Assembly (NCBI GenBank): GCA_028023455.1
Contig: JAQFVV010006220.1
Location: 11,417,012-11,481,011, forward strand
DNA: 64,000 nucleotides
Reading direction: 5' to 3'
Source of the DNA: Epiperipatus broadwayi
Lineage: Eukaryota > Onychophora > Udeonychophora > Euonychophora > Peripatidae
The translations under genes and the position numbers were made by a program. Of the stretch, positions 43,654 through 54,939 are shown piece after piece. Every line of letters starts with the position of its first letter. The stretch's first letter is position 1. The notes under the pieces were generated by a model. The model did no database searches. It worked only from the letters and a program-made list of their open reading frames with translations, and was not told the DNA's origin.

Positions 43654-44415
43654 ATGGAATGTTCCCTACTGCGGGAGCCCATTGCTAACTTGGGGAACAA
43701 GGACAATATTTTAACTATTAATTTAGGTTGGGACACAGGTGATGATCTGGACAGTGAACCTTTGCCAGCATGTTATACTTTAGGTGGCTGTCCAGAGATC
43801 AAACTGGTCATTTTAGGAATAGCAACCAAGGCATTAGTGGACACAGGGAGCCAGGTGTCAATAATCTCTGAGGCACTGTATCATAAAATGCTAAGGGAGG
43901 ATGAGGAAATTCCCAAATTTCCTATGAAGCAAACTGCTATTATATTAGCTAATGGCAAAAAGGCCAAGCTATTTACCCAGCAAGTATGGCTTACCCTACA
44001 AATAGGATCTCACTCATATGAACATGCCTTCTTGATCATGCAAGGCCTTATATATGAAGTTATATTAGGATCCGATTTTTTAAATAGGCATGGGAGTGTG
44101 ATCGATTTTTATAACAAGCACATAAGATGTCAGAGTGGAGACGAAGTCCTGGAAGGAGTAATACCATTTTATCAAGCCAGCATTGCTACAATCCAAGAGG
44201 CCTCCACTCAGCAGGATGTGAGACATAAATTAAAAGGAATTGAGAGTATAGACCCTGATTTAGGAGGGAAAATGTTTCACCTTCTTTGTAAGTTCATGGA
44301 AGTGTTTTCCAGAAAACCTGGCATTATTAAGGGGTATGTGCATCGGATCCGATTAATGAATTCGGAACCGTATCAATGTAAAATATACCCCATCCCCTAC
44401 CAATACAGGGCTTAA
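43654..44415 (+). CDS. pol: Pol: aspartic protease and start of RT
   Basis: A 253-residue frame. The aspartic protease shows ALVDTGSQVSIIS at about 61-73 (catalytic Asp63 in DTG) and VILGSDFLNRHG near 137-148, the retropepsin I-L-G-x-D-x-L motif. The last 60 residues approach the RT start (KIYPIPYQYR, the R-x-x-P-x-x-x-R element before RT). The frame is -1 to gag and open for 13 bases within it. The ATG at 43,654 may not be used if expression is by frameshifting. Pol is stopped by an in-frame TAA at 44,413; sequence and frame continue unchanged beyond it, so it is a point nonsense mutation or a misread base rather than a domain boundary. Confidence 0.88.
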   Translation: MECSLLREPIANLGNKDNILTINLGWDTGDDLDSEPLPACYTLGGCPEIKLVILGIATKALVDTGSQVSIISEALYHKMLREDEEIPKFPMKQTAIILANGKKAKLFTQQVWLTLQIGSHSYEHAFLIMQGLIYEVILGSDFLNRHGSVIDFYNKHIRCQSGDEVLEGVIPFYQASIATIQEASTQQDVRHKLKGIESIDPDLGGKMFHLLCKFMEVFSRKPGIIKGYVHRIRLMNSEPYQCKIYPIPYQYRA

Positions 44416-45528
44416 GTCAATGCCCAAGTTAGAAAAATGGTGGAATGGAATGTCATAAAAACATGTCCATCTGCATATAACAACCCTTTGGTTATTGTCC
44501 GAAAGAAGGATAGCACTGTCAGAGTATGCTTAGATGCAAGGTTTTTAAACCGATTAACCATCCCAGAAAGGGATGTCCCTCCCACTATACAAGAGTTGCT
44601 AATCAGATTCAGAGGTAAAACTATTTTCAGTACCTTTGATCTGACTGCCAGTTATTGGCAAATCTATTTGCACCCAGAGGATCAAAAGTATACTGCATTT
44701 AGACATGAGGGTCATTCATATGTGTTTGAAAGGATGCCCTTTGGTCTTATAAATAGCAGTGCAGGCTTGATCCGATGCCTAGATAGAGTACTATCAGAAG
44801 TTAAAAATGTCATCACAACATATGTTGATGATATAGTCATTGCCTCAAGCAATGCAGCAGAACATCTCCAACATCTGAATACCTTTTTAACTGAATGTAA
44901 GGAGAAAAATATAAAAATAAATCTATCCAAGAGCACTATTGCTGTACAAGAAATACCATTTCTAGGACATCTGGTGGGAGTGGATGGAATAAAACCAAAC
45001 CCTGATAAAATAAGTGCAATCTGGAACTTTCCACAGCCAGAAAATAAAAAGCAGCTAAGATCCTTCTTTGGTGTCTGCAATTTTTACCATCGCTTTTATA
45101 AAAATTTTGCCTATGACACCATTTATCTATCCCAATTACTAAGAAAGGACACTAGATGGAAATGGACAGAGCAACATTCCACAGAAATGAACCTCATTAA
45201 AACTAAATTCCTTGAACAAATCATATTAGGATATCCTAACTTTGAAGCTACCTTTTATATACAAACTGATAGCAGTGGATATGGGCTGGGGGTGATCTTA
45301 TTCCAATTGGATCAAGATCACAGACCACAGGTACTTTGCTTTCTTAGTCGTCTTCTGAGAGGGCCTGAATTACATTATACTACAACTGAAAAAGAAGCAT
45401 TAGCAGTGGTTTGGGCCTTTCAGAAACTTAAGCAGTACCTGGTGGGATCCCACATTGTCATAATAACGGATCACAGGAGCCTAGAGTTCCTGAATAGGAG
45501 CTATTTAAACAATGAAAGGCTGATCTGA
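44416..45528 (+). CDS. pol: Pol: reverse transcriptase and RNase H
   Basis: Continues the previous frame after its stop; first ATG at 44,437. Counting from that ATG: RVCLDARFLN at 29-38, STFDLTASYWQI at 65-76 (motif A, catalytic Asp68), MPFGLINSS at 100-108 (motif B), TYVDDIVIAS at 128-137 (motif C, Asp131/132), FLGHLVGVDGIKPNPDKI at 175-192, QLRSFFGVCNFYHRF (connection). RNase H: YIQTDSSGYGLG near 274-285 (Asp278), TTTEKEALA (Glu318/320) and ITDHRSL (Asp345). All core acidic residues are present, so the enzymes were recently functional. Motif C is YVDD, less usual than the Y-L/I/A-DD of many Gypsy elements. It ends at TGA 45,526, in the place of an Arg codon (CGA to TGA would do it). Confidence 0.93.
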   Translation, partial: VNAQVRKMVEWNVIKTCPSAYNNPLVIVRKKDSTVRVCLDARFLNRLTIPERDVPPTIQELLIRFRGKTIFSTFDLTASYWQIYLHPEDQKYTAFRHEGHSYVFERMPFGLINSSAGLIRCLDRVLSEVKNVITTYVDDIVIASSNAAEHLQHLNTFLTECKEKNIKINLSKSTIAVQEIPFLGHLVGVDGIKPNPDKISAIWNFPQPENKKQLRSFFGVCNFYHRFYKNFAYDTIYLSQLLRKDTRWKWTEQHSTEMNLIKTKFLEQIILGYPNFEATFYIQTDSSGYGLGVILFQLDQDHRPQVLCFLSRLLRGPELHYTTTEKEALAVVWAFQKLKQYLVGSHIVIITDHRSLEFLNRSYLNNERLI

Positions 45529-45780
45529 TGGAGCCTATTCCTGCAACAATTCAACTACCAAATTCAATATTGTAAAGGCAAAGAAAATGTGGTTGCAGAT
45601 ATTCTCAGTAGAAATCCTGTGAGAATCCAACCACAACATGTAAATCTAGACCAGGCATATATAGCAGCAATAACCCTTGTTGTTGATTCTGTGGAAAAAG
45701 AATTGAGTCAATTACCCCAGTTACAAAGCCAAGATCCTAAATTACAGCCAATAATGGCCTATTTGTCTAAAAAAAATTAA
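45529..45780 (+). CDS. pol: Pol: end of RNase H and start of the integrase linker
   Basis: Same frame as the RT part, directly after the TGA. It carries FNYQIQYCKGKENVVADILSRN, the standard end of Gypsy RNase H (x-x-Y-x-x-G-x-x-N-x-V-A-D-x-L-S-R). It continues ~60 residues and stops at TAA 45,778 next to an A8 run; the frame of the following integrase is +1, so a one-base change in the A-run is the likely cause. Confidence 0.8.
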   Translation, partial: WSLFLQQFNYQIQYCKGKENVVADILSRNPVRIQPQHVNLDQAYIAAITLVVDSVEKELSQLPQLQSQDPKLQPIMAYLSKKN

Positions 45781-45799
45781 AGGTGATGCAGTTAATAAA

Positions 45800-46468
45800 A
45801 TGATAACAAATAAATCCATCATTAGATATTGTATAAAACAGGATTTATTGCATTACCAAACAGTTGAACATCAGGAGACTTCATGGAGAATATACATCCC
45901 CACAAGTATTAGGGGAAAATTAATCTATTATGTTCACTGCTCGTATGGGCATTATGGACCTAGAAAAGTGGAATATGTTATTAAGAGACTATTCTACTGG
46001 CCCAATATGTATGCCTCAACACTACAACGTCTTAAGTATTGCGAAATTTGTTTAAAATCCAAGTATACTAGTCGCTCATATGCGGGGATCTTGCAACCCA
46101 TTATTCCTAATGAGCCAAATGATCTATTGGCTATAGATTTTTATGGGCCATTGCCACTGTATAGGAGATTTAGGTATATCTTGGTTACTTATGACGTCTT
46201 CTCAAAATTTGTTGCTGCATATCCTGTCTACAAAGCCAATGCACGAGGGGCAATTAGAAATTTAGAAAGTTCACAATTTACCTTAGTGGGAAAACCAAGA
46301 ACTATTCTAACAGACCATGCCACCTCTTTTCTCTCCAAGGAGTGGAACCGATGGTTACAGCACCAAGGGATTAAGCATGTCCTAAGTTCCATTCGTAACC
46401 CCCAATCTAACCCCTGTGAAAGAGTCATGAGGGAGATTGCTAGGGGTTTACTTGGAGGGCCATCATAA
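45800..46468 (+). CDS. pol: Pol: integrase zinc-binding and catalytic core
   Basis: A 222-residue frame. HHCC zinc-binding domain: His46, His51, Cys81, Cys84 (HCSYGH ... YCEICLK). Core: Asp113 (LAIDFYGPL), Asp172 (ILTDHATS) and Glu207 (SNPCERVMRE). Spacing between Asp172 and Glu207 is 34 residues, one fewer than the classical D-35-E, as expected where N-P-x-E-R replaces N-G-x-x-E-R. All catalytic and zinc residues are intact. The frame is lost near 46,455 (stop at 46,466); the integrase continues two frames over. Confidence 0.9.
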   Translation: MITNKSIIRYCIKQDLLHYQTVEHQETSWRIYIPTSIRGKLIYYVHCSYGHYGPRKVEYVIKRLFYWPNMYASTLQRLKYCEICLKSKYTSRSYAGILQPIIPNEPNDLLAIDFYGPLPLYRRFRYILVTYDVFSKFVAAYPVYKANARGAIRNLESSQFTLVGKPRTILTDHATSFLSKEWNRWLQHQGIKHVLSSIRNPQSNPCERVMREIARGLLGGPS

Positions 46469-46619
46469 GAGTTGGGTTAAACAATTAGGCAAAGTGGTAG
46501 GGTATATTAATATCACCCAAAATGAATCCACAAAATTTGCCCCAACTCACCTACATTATGGAAAGAGAACCAAACCTTATAAAGACTCCACTGCCCAGCA
46601 TAAAGGAGGAAGAAATTAG
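46437..46619 (+). pseudogene. Integrase C-terminal part 1, out of frame
   Basis: From about 46,455 this frame reads HHKSWVKQLGKVVGYINITQ then TKFAPTHLHYGKR, matching the Gypsy integrase region with W-x-x-x-L, a conserved N-x-x-x-H-x-S-x-x-x-x-P-x-x-L-x-x-G pattern. It stops at TAG 46,617; the tail of the integrase continues in the next frame from about 46,590. The two frame changes flank it. Confidence 0.7.
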
Positions 46620-46914
46620 TAGAGAAACCCTAGTGGAAAGAGCAAGGAATAACTTGCAAGGAATGGCTAAGAAACGGATTGCTAAAGGTCCAAAGAGACC
46701 AACTCAGTTCAATGTCGGTGATCAAGTCCTTGTTAAAACTCCTCATGTTAGCGACCCGCAGAAGCATACATTCAAAAAGTTCTATAATATATATGAAGGG
46801 CCATTCATGCTCAAGGAAAGAAAAGGGGAAAATGCATTTGTACTAGAATCGTCAGAAGGAGTAAAAGGCACATATAATGTACGTAGCCTAAAACCAATGG
46901 CACTCATGACCTAA
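46590..46914 (+). pseudogene. Integrase C-terminal part 2 (GPY/F-like)
   Basis: The reading frame is open from 46,522, but the meaningful part starts near 46,590. FNVGDQVLVKTPHVSDPQ then KKFYNIYEGPFMLKE is the SH3-like/GPY-F module of Gypsy integrases (V-G-D-x-V-x-x-K ... K-x-x-P-x-Y-x-G-P-F). It ends ...NVRSLKPMALMT at TAA 46,912, 49 bp before the 3' LTR. There is no chromodomain and no env after it. Confidence 0.8.
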
Positions 46915-46945
46915 GCAATTTTTTTATATTCAAAATTTTTTTTTT

Positions 46946-46963
46946 GTTTGGGGGTGAGGCAAA
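46946..46963 (+). promoter_or_regulatory. Polypurine tract
   Basis: GTTTGGGGGTGAGGCAAA directly before the 3' LTR; purine-rich apart from a few T/C. Expected plus-strand primer site. Confidence 0.6.
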
Positions 46964-49900
46964 TGTAGATATATATATTATTCAATTAATCAAGAAAAAA
47001 AATATTTTTTTTTCTTTTATATATATGAGGATTTATATATGTGTATTTATTATTATAAATACATAGATAGATAATGAATAAACCATTATGTAGAGGGTAA
47101 TAATATTTGGTAATGATTTATTATATATATTTTTATTAAATAAAGTGTCATATTATTTAACTTTGGTTTTATTAAAATAGAGTAGATCAGAAAAGTGTAA
47201 AATAAGGCTATGGAGATTATTAGATTAGGAGATAAAAAAAATGTACACGTGTGAAAGAATGAATACATCTGTACAAACACAAAGATGCTTTTACACCTAT
47301 TTCTGATGGCTATAGATTCCAGGTTTGTTGTTGTCTGTGTCTTAAGATTATTTTTACAAAAGAGGTGCTTTGATGTAGATAACGATAGCGATCAATTTTA
47401 AGTCTTTATTGATTGTGACCGATGTCAAACTTGTGAAGCTTTGATTTTTTTTTTAAGATAAGGTTTCCAGATGTTTTTTTTTCTTTGGTTGAAATTCGCG
47501 ATATAAATGGTTGAAACAATTTTTTAATCACTTAGTCATTAATTTTTTTTAGAGAGATGATCACTCAGTCATTAATTTTTTTTTAGAGAGATGATCAGGC
47601 AGTATGATTTTATTTTTTGATCAGTCAGTATGATTTTATTTTTAGAGACTCAATATGAATATTTTGGAGAGACAGTCACTCAGATTATTATTATTAAAGT
47701 GAGATGTAACTCAGTGAGTATTATTTTGAGACTCAACTCAGTCGGTCCTTCCTTGTTATTAATGTTAAAAAAAAAAGGAGAAAAGTAAGCGATTTGATTT
47801 TTTTATTCACTCTTTAAAAATTGAGAAAGGAAATGAAGTAAAAGACTCTGGTATAAAGTCAATATAGACGAAGATGTGCATCTATATAAACAATTTCCAG
47901 CAATATTAAAGAAGAGAGGAAAACATTGGAACAAGATTGAATTTAATAGAAATTATTAACAATTACATAAATTAACATATTTGGCTATGCATAATACTAT
48001 GCCTCTGCATTGCTAAACCATTTTTTTCTGCTTCCTGGTTAATACAGAATGAGTTAAAATCGCTGATCTGTCTATGAAGTCATATATCAAGTAATAACCA
48101 ACAAAATGATAGAGTTTGAAGCCAACCACACAAGCTATATGGAATGCTTCTTTTCTGGTTCCGGGCTTATTAAAAGCTCATTACCTTCGAATGAATGGAG
48201 AAGAGGAAATAGGAGGAAAAGAAAATTTATAAAAGCCATGTAGAACCAAGTTTGAAGCCATGAATCAAATTTTTGTTAGTTTACCTCAATCATCTAAAGT
48301 GTCAACAGCAATTATTTTTTTAAAAGGAGAGAGACAAGCAAATCCACCGGTACCTACTTATTCAAAAGTACTTATAATAACTTTTTTTGAAATGGTAGAA
48401 GGAGGCCAATCAACAATGAATAATAATAGAATTGAAGAAACAAGCAAGTCAATTGATTCAGCATTATCTTAAAAGTATCTGAAATAACTTTCTTTTTTTG
48501 TTGTTGTTGAGCAAAGAAAAGCAGTCTGAAAATTGAAACTCAGGACATTAATAAGAAGTAAAAAGTAAACGGGTAAATATGAACTTTCTTTAACCGATTT
48601 TATTCTTGCTTATTAAAAGTAAACCTTAATTTACTGGTCAAAGCAATTTTCTTTTTTTTGATACAGAAACATTAAAGACTTGTTTATCTATAGTTATTTG
48701 CAATATCTCACAACATAGCACAAACATAGTTTAAATCTTTAAACTTAAATTTTTCATTATTTTTTTTTATTATTTTTTTTATTATATATTGTAACGTTGA
48801 AATGTTTTTTTTTAATTGTTCTTCAGTTGTTAATGATAATGAGCAACCTATAAATATATGCATTTATAGTGTTTTTTTTTTGTTTTATCTTGTTGCATAT
48901 TAAAATTAATATCATGTATTTTATTTTCTTTTGCTAAAAGGTTGAAAAAAGAAAAATATTTTATATATGTAATTTATGGGTATACATTTTAAACATATAT
49001 GTTAACATTACCGAATGCATGCATGTGTAACTGCTTATCCAAACACATCAAAGAATAGGTTATATATGATTAGTTTAAAATGGTAAATTGAAAAGTAGGG
49101 CATTACATTTGAATGGAAGTGAAATAACATATACAAGTTACACCTGAAATTTATTTTATGATATGATAAGTAAGAAAAGTCTTACAGAAGCATTTATAGA
49201 ATATGTATTTTTTTTCTAATATTGATTTAAGTCAGCTTATTTTGAGATATCAAGAAAAATGACAAACCTATATGTTAGATTTATTTGCTTATACTTATAT
49301 AAATTTTTTATATTAATTTTTGTATTGAATTAATATGGTAATAAGCCATTTGTTTAATTGTTGATTTGACTTTAAAGAAGGAAGGAAAGAGTAGTAGTGT
49401 TAATAAAATATAATTATATATCTTAATTGGTTTCCGAGTTATTATTAAGAATATTGTGTTTTTTTTCTTGTCTTAATTCTATCATTTTAATTCATCATCA
49501 TTGCTCACAGTTATTAATTATTATCATTCGTAAATATTGAGCAATCACTTGCAAATATTAAGCGTCCGCAAAATAACAGGTAAACTCGAATGTTGATATT
49601 TAAGTATTTAAGGATTATGCTTGAGAATAACCAAATTTTGATAATTATAGTTCAACAATAGAAAGCTAAAATTGTGTTGTGTCCATGAGTTTAGATCATC
49701 CTCATCAAAGATGGATATCATGTTATTGGTTAAAAATGTTTCAAATAATACTATATAAGAGTTATAATTGCCATCATCATCATTAATAAATTATAATCAT
49801 TAAATTTAATGTTTAGCGTAATGAATATATTTTAGTAAATAGGGGTTTATAGAAAATTGAATATTATGCAAAGAGATTCATGATGATCAATCATCACCAC

Positions 49901-51063
49901 TAGTATTATTAAATCCCAGTATGAAATAGGATAATTTTAATAGATGCCTATAAGTTTATAAAGATGAATTTATTGTTGTGAGTTTATTAATAAGCCATGG
50001 CTGGTATCATCATCACTATTATAATCATTATTATGATATCACTATTATTATCATTATTATTATGATATTATTATCACCATCATCATTATTACCTTTATTG
50101 TGATAAATAATCTAGTTAAATGGCCATCAATATCAATAATGGTCTTCACATGCTTGTTTGGAAGCCATTAATAGGATTATACATGTCTGTTCATCAATAT
50201 ACGTAAATGAGCTAGCAATGTCTATAAGAATCTTTGATCTATAGTATAAACTTTGGTAATATTGGGATCTTGTAATTTTATCAATATAGATAAAATGTAA
50301 GAATGTCATTTTTTTTCATTAGTCATCCAAGTCATGTGTAATAAAAATGTACTGAATGAGTTTGAACTCAAGTACACTATAAACAGATACTTATCTAGAT
50401 TGAAAACAATCTAGTGGCACTCATGGGAAAACACATGTACTTAGCTAAACTGAATAAAGAGTGATATCATCCCTTTCCAACTTCATAATATTAGTTTTAT
50501 AGAATATATATATTTTTTTATAAGTTGTCATGAATAGCACCAGTGTGTGCATATGACCATGAATGGTCTTATATATTTGGAAAGAAGAATAGGAAGGATT
50601 CTTTGTTAGAAGAACCTAGTATTGGAGATAAGCATAAGGCACTCCAGGAATTTCACAGTGGGTACTTTTATTCAGTTGCTATATTTAATATTATTTTTAT
50701 TTGATGACAATGGCCAGTATGTTTTATTGTTCAAACGACTGCCCCAATATATAAATAAATACCAAGAATCTTTAATGCTGATATTTTCAAGTGGCACAGT
50801 GATTCTATAATTTCTTTATCTAGGCTATGATGAATTAATATAGTTACAAATGGTACAGATTGGATAGGCATATATCTAATAATTAATAATTTCCCCTATT
50901 TAAATATTTATTATGGTTACAAATGTGACATATTAAAATAGTTACAAATTATAGTTACAAATGGCATGCCAAATAGGGATTGAAATATCCACACACCTGA
51001 GAGAGGTGTATTTCTATGTTAATTTAAATAGTTACAAATCTTATATTAATTTAAATAGTTACA
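46964..51063 (+). repeat. 3' LTR (4.10 kb)
   Basis: Starts TGTAGATATATATATTATTC and ends ...AAATAGTTACA; aligns with the 5' LTR over its whole length. Differences noticed are scattered substitutions (for instance AAGGCTATGG versus AAGGCGATGG near 47,205, CAACAGCAATT versus CAATAGCAATT near 48,302) and length changes in T-runs and in the terminal TA-repeat. A 70-residue frame at 48,260-48,472 (MNQIFVSLPQSSKVSTAIIF...) is broken by T-run length in the 5' LTR (near 37,590), so I do not regard it as a gene. Confidence 0.95.
50000..50092. repeat. Trinucleotide-rich (ATC/ATT) tract in 3' LTR
   Basis: Same tract as 39,219-39,312. Confidence 0.8.
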
Positions 51064-53875
51064 ATATATATATATAAAATTACTGATTTGTCACTTTGCA
51101 GTTTTACTTAACTTTCTTACCACACTCTCTTCTGGTTCTTGCATATCAAATTTCAAGAAAACAAATCCAGTTCTCCAAAAAATCTTAAAAAAACTATAGG
51201 TCTGGACTTTTACTCTCATATCATTCTTTAGTGCATTCAATGAACAGTTCTATGTTCTTACTTATGCAATAATTTGCAATACACTAGTGTTGTCCTTTCA
51301 GATAAACTATCTTTATTTCATATTAATTCTCTCATATGACTTCAGATATTTTTTTATCTAATGGGCTGCTGTGTTCCACAGTTACTACTAAGGCATTTAC
51401 ATACAAAGTTCTGAACAATTCATACTAAAAAACTAAACAAGACTAAACTGATTTAAATGAATGCCCTTGACATATGAATCTCTTGTGCTAATACTCTCTC
51501 CTGTGAATAAATGCCTATTATCCCCTGTTATTGCTTGGTTACTGAGCAACAATTTTTTCATTTGATAATTGATTTTAAATAAACATGTTTTTTGAATAGA
51601 ATTAATAACATATTGGTAATCCCTAACAACATATTGTTAATTCTATTTTTCATTTAATACATCAATAATATAAATAAATAAAATATATGTTCAATGCAGA
51701 TAAACTATTTTTTATATATGCAGATTACTGATACAAATTTTTAAAATGTAATTACTTTTATTATGCCTTAAATTGTGTTTGAAATCTGCTTTTCCCTTCC
51801 TAATAAAACTTTTTTTTTTTCTAATGACACACATACTCATGTTCAGAATATATATTTATACATACACACACATAAACACAGACATTTAAATATTCATACA
51901 TAACTGTATTGAGCAATTTTTTGCAAATATACCTGTATAGATATTTATTATATATCAAACAAATTCCCCTATACCAAAACATTTAAAATATATATTTTAG
52001 ATCTTAACAGCTCCATTTTAAAAAATAAAAAAATAAATAAAAATAAAATATTAGGTTGTCAAGTCTAGATTATGCTTTCCAAATAAATTGATTGGTAATT
52101 ATAGAGAGAATTTCCAATTCAAATAAATCAAAATTTTCCAGTAAACTTTTAAACACCTATTAACTATACAACTTTGGTGTATAATTAAAGTCATTTATAA
52201 GTATTTGAATATAATGTGTTGTTTCTAGGTGTGGAAGAAATTTTTATATAAAAAAATAAAATAAAAATCTCCCATTTAAAATAGCACACATCTTTTTAAA
52301 GAAAATAATTAATTCTCTCAGAATAAAACATATCTTTTGTGATTTTTAAACAATTTGCTAGTGAACATTACTTTATTAACATAATAATCAATTGGAATTT
52401 TGCCAATTAGTTTTAATTATATATTTAATTACCCTAAATGCCAATATGCTGTTAATTAAACTTTTCAGATATTTTAGTAATTATTGATATTTAAAACATA
52501 GCCATTCTAAGAATTTTAATTATTCATTTTTAATGTAAAATTTTAAATATATCATGTAAATAGAGAACTCTTACATTTGTTTTATTATTTCTTTGATTAA
52601 ATTTGTGTTTTGTTAACTATTAATCAGTTATGCTATCTTACTTGTAGTTTTATTTATTAATTGTTATTGTACTAATATATCTTCATTCACTTTATCTAAA
52701 TGGAAGTACTTTTATGAAAGAAAGATATGGCACCCTAATTAATATTTCTTCTTTGCAATTATTTGCAAGCTGGAACTTATTAAAATTGACAGATGTTCTA
52801 ACAACTACAAGTGAATATATTTAAACTACTAACAAAATTCAGATCCATTACATTAATCTTTTACACAATTGGTATTTCCAATATGTATAAAGAATAGCCT
52901 GGCTATATACATGAACACATGCTAGACCATTTATTCTGTTACAGTATATATAGTTGTTCATGTAGTGTGGATAATCATTTATCTACCTCAAGACTATTAC
53001 AAATAAATACAAAAAAAAAAGAATTTTAATTACTATATTTGTTATTATTTAATTATAAGTTTATGTATATTACTTCAAAAAATACAAACATCATTTATAA
53101 TATTATTAAATAAATACATATATATTTTGAAACACAAAATTCAAATATTGCTTATCTACTTAATCTACAATTAAATCCTTTAATAATGAGGCATTATATT
53201 AAGAAAAAAAAATTTAAAACTAAAATATAATTTCTAACATATTTAAATAAAATTCTTAAAATATAATGAATAGAACAACCTGCTGTAAAATAAATGGAAA
53301 TGATTTTATATATAATAATTTTAATAAATCTACCAAACAGAAAGTAAGAATATTTCTATAACAGATTGCTATTTTGTGAGATCTTATTTTCACACAATTT
53401 AATAAAAATAAGTTTAATTTGACTATAGATAAAAACAAAAACCTACAAAAAAAACAATTGGGAAGTTACATATAGCAAAAAGTTTTACATTAATGGTAAG
53501 TGCAATATAAAATAGTAGAATGTTAAATAATTTAGATCCAAAAAAAAAAAAAATGCTTTAGTTCTTTTACTAAAATAATATTCAATAATATATATATATA
53601 TTATAATAAATGCTTTCATTTACTATGCACTAAAAAATAATAATAATCATTTTCTAATCCACAATTGGAATATTTATATTTAACTTCAAATAAAAGTATG
53701 AGATGTCCATAAATTAATCAATTCAATCACTTGTAAAAGGTAATGATTGAATTTATTAATTTCTAGATACCCCGCACTTTTAACGCACATTAAATTCAAA
53801 CATTTATTATAAAATATTTAAACTTTTTAATATTCACACAATAAATAAAAACAAAATACTTTTTTAATATTGAAA
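51064..53875. other. Intergenic, extremely A+T-rich
   Basis: No gene recognised. A TA-repeat directly abuts the 3' LTR. Frames here are short and compositionally biased. Confidence 0.5.
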
Positions 53876-53880
53876 CAATA

Positions 53881-54510
53881 TATTCCCTTCCCTCATATCT
53901 GTTTCACCTATTTTTTGCCACAGCCACATATCTATGCCAGCTTTAAAACCCCTCTAGTTGAACAGCTATATAAGCATGAACAGTTATATAAGCATCAGCA
54001 CACCACGCATATAAGTGTGGGTAAATGACTGTGATATCAATGTATGTACAGCATTTATATTTCTTTTACTAAATAATATTTATTATAAAATTTGTTTATT
54101 TAAAAGGAATGTACATTTTAAATGTTCACTAAATAATAATTTGGTTTTATTAAAAAGGAATGTACATTGTGAAGAACGTGACATTTTATTGATTGCTATT
54201 TTGCAGATGGTCCTTCTGTCATTAAAAGCGTAGGATATGTCCAGATGTAGGATCTGGATATGTTCAGACAAAAACCCATTTAAAATCAGTTGTTTGATCA
54301 TTTTGTAAAATCCAAATTAAAGGCATTTTTTTTTGTTTTATTTAAGTAAGTTTGGGGATATGAAACGGTCAGTTTTATCTACCTGCCTGTTTCATGAATT
54401 TTACCCCCACACCTATCTCTATGCCAGGTTTAAACCCTCTCAGAGTACCCATTTAAAGAACCATAAATTACTATATATGCGGGATTGCACATATATATGC
54501 GAACAGTAAT
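53881..54510. repeat. Diverged direct repeat pair, ~475 bp apart
   Basis: TATGCCAGCTTTAAAACCCC near 53,933 and TATGCCAGGTTTAAACCCTC near 54,421 belong to a shared ~120-bp stretch (CTGTTTCA...CCACA...ATCT-TATGCCAG...TTTAAA). Between them an AAAAGGAATGTACAT motif is doubled (54,101 and 54,153). Old duplication; no gene seen. Confidence 0.55.
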
Positions 54511-54844
54511 GTTGTAATTTAATAGTATATGTATATATTACAGATATGTATTCATTTTGAAATATTTCTAGTTTAAGAAATATTTTAGTTTAAATTATTT
54601 AGCCAATTTTATTGTTATATTATTGAAATCGCATATGTATATAAGCCATTTCCATTGTTGTTATTCTGCATGTATGGTAATAAAATTAGTTTTCTACTAA
54701 TTGTTAAAGCAACTTTTAATCCTCCTTGTAAACAACTTTTAAATTAGGTCACATGTTAATGACAATTCATAGAATTTTATAGCGTTGTCACAAACTGCAG
54801 AAAAAAAAAGTAGAAAAACAAAATCAAAATCAGTTGTCGTAATT

Positions 54845-54938
54845 AAAAATGTTTTTCTAAAATAAAGTAATGGGTTTTTCGAATAGTTTTAGTAATTAAA
54901 TATGTTTTTCTAAAATAAAGTAATGGGTTTTTTAGCTA
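54845..54938. repeat. Short tandem duplication, ~60 bp
   Basis: ATGTTTTTCTAAAATAAAGT then AATGGGTTTTT occurs near 54,849 and again near 54,902. Confidence 0.75.
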
Positions 54939-54939
54939 C

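Larger units (their letters stand above)
36159..51063 (+). mobile_element. Complete-length Ty3/Gypsy LTR retrotransposon with giant LTRs
   Basis: 14,905 bp: 5' LTR 36,159-40,279, PBS, leader, gag, pol in the order protease-RT-RNase H-integrase, purine-rich tract, 3' LTR 46,964-51,063. The PR-RT-RH-IN order and RT/IN motifs place it in Ty3/Gypsy (Metaviridae). No envelope-like frame lies between integrase and the 3' LTR. The LTRs are TG...CA bounded. The flanks are TA-rich so a TSD cannot be resolved. LTRs of ~4.1 kb make up over half of the element; most Gypsy LTRs are several hundred bases. The two LTRs differ by roughly one base in a hundred by eye, so insertion is recent, yet gag and pol carry several disabling changes. 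Confidence 0.93.

Noticed and set aside
44712-45080. 122-residue antisense frame opposite RT
   Set aside because: Shadow of the RT coding region; Ser/Phe-rich translation of the complementary strand without any domain.
46228-46428. 66-residue antisense frame opposite integrase
   Set aside because: Shadow of the integrase core.
46915-46963. Envelope gene downstream of integrase
   Set aside because: Only 49 bp separate the integrase stop from the 3' LTR, so there is no room for env.
48260-48472. 70-residue frame MNQIFVSLPQSSK... in the 3' LTR as an LTR-encoded gene
   Set aside because: The corresponding frame in the 5' LTR is broken by a longer T-run near 37,590, and no domain is visible.
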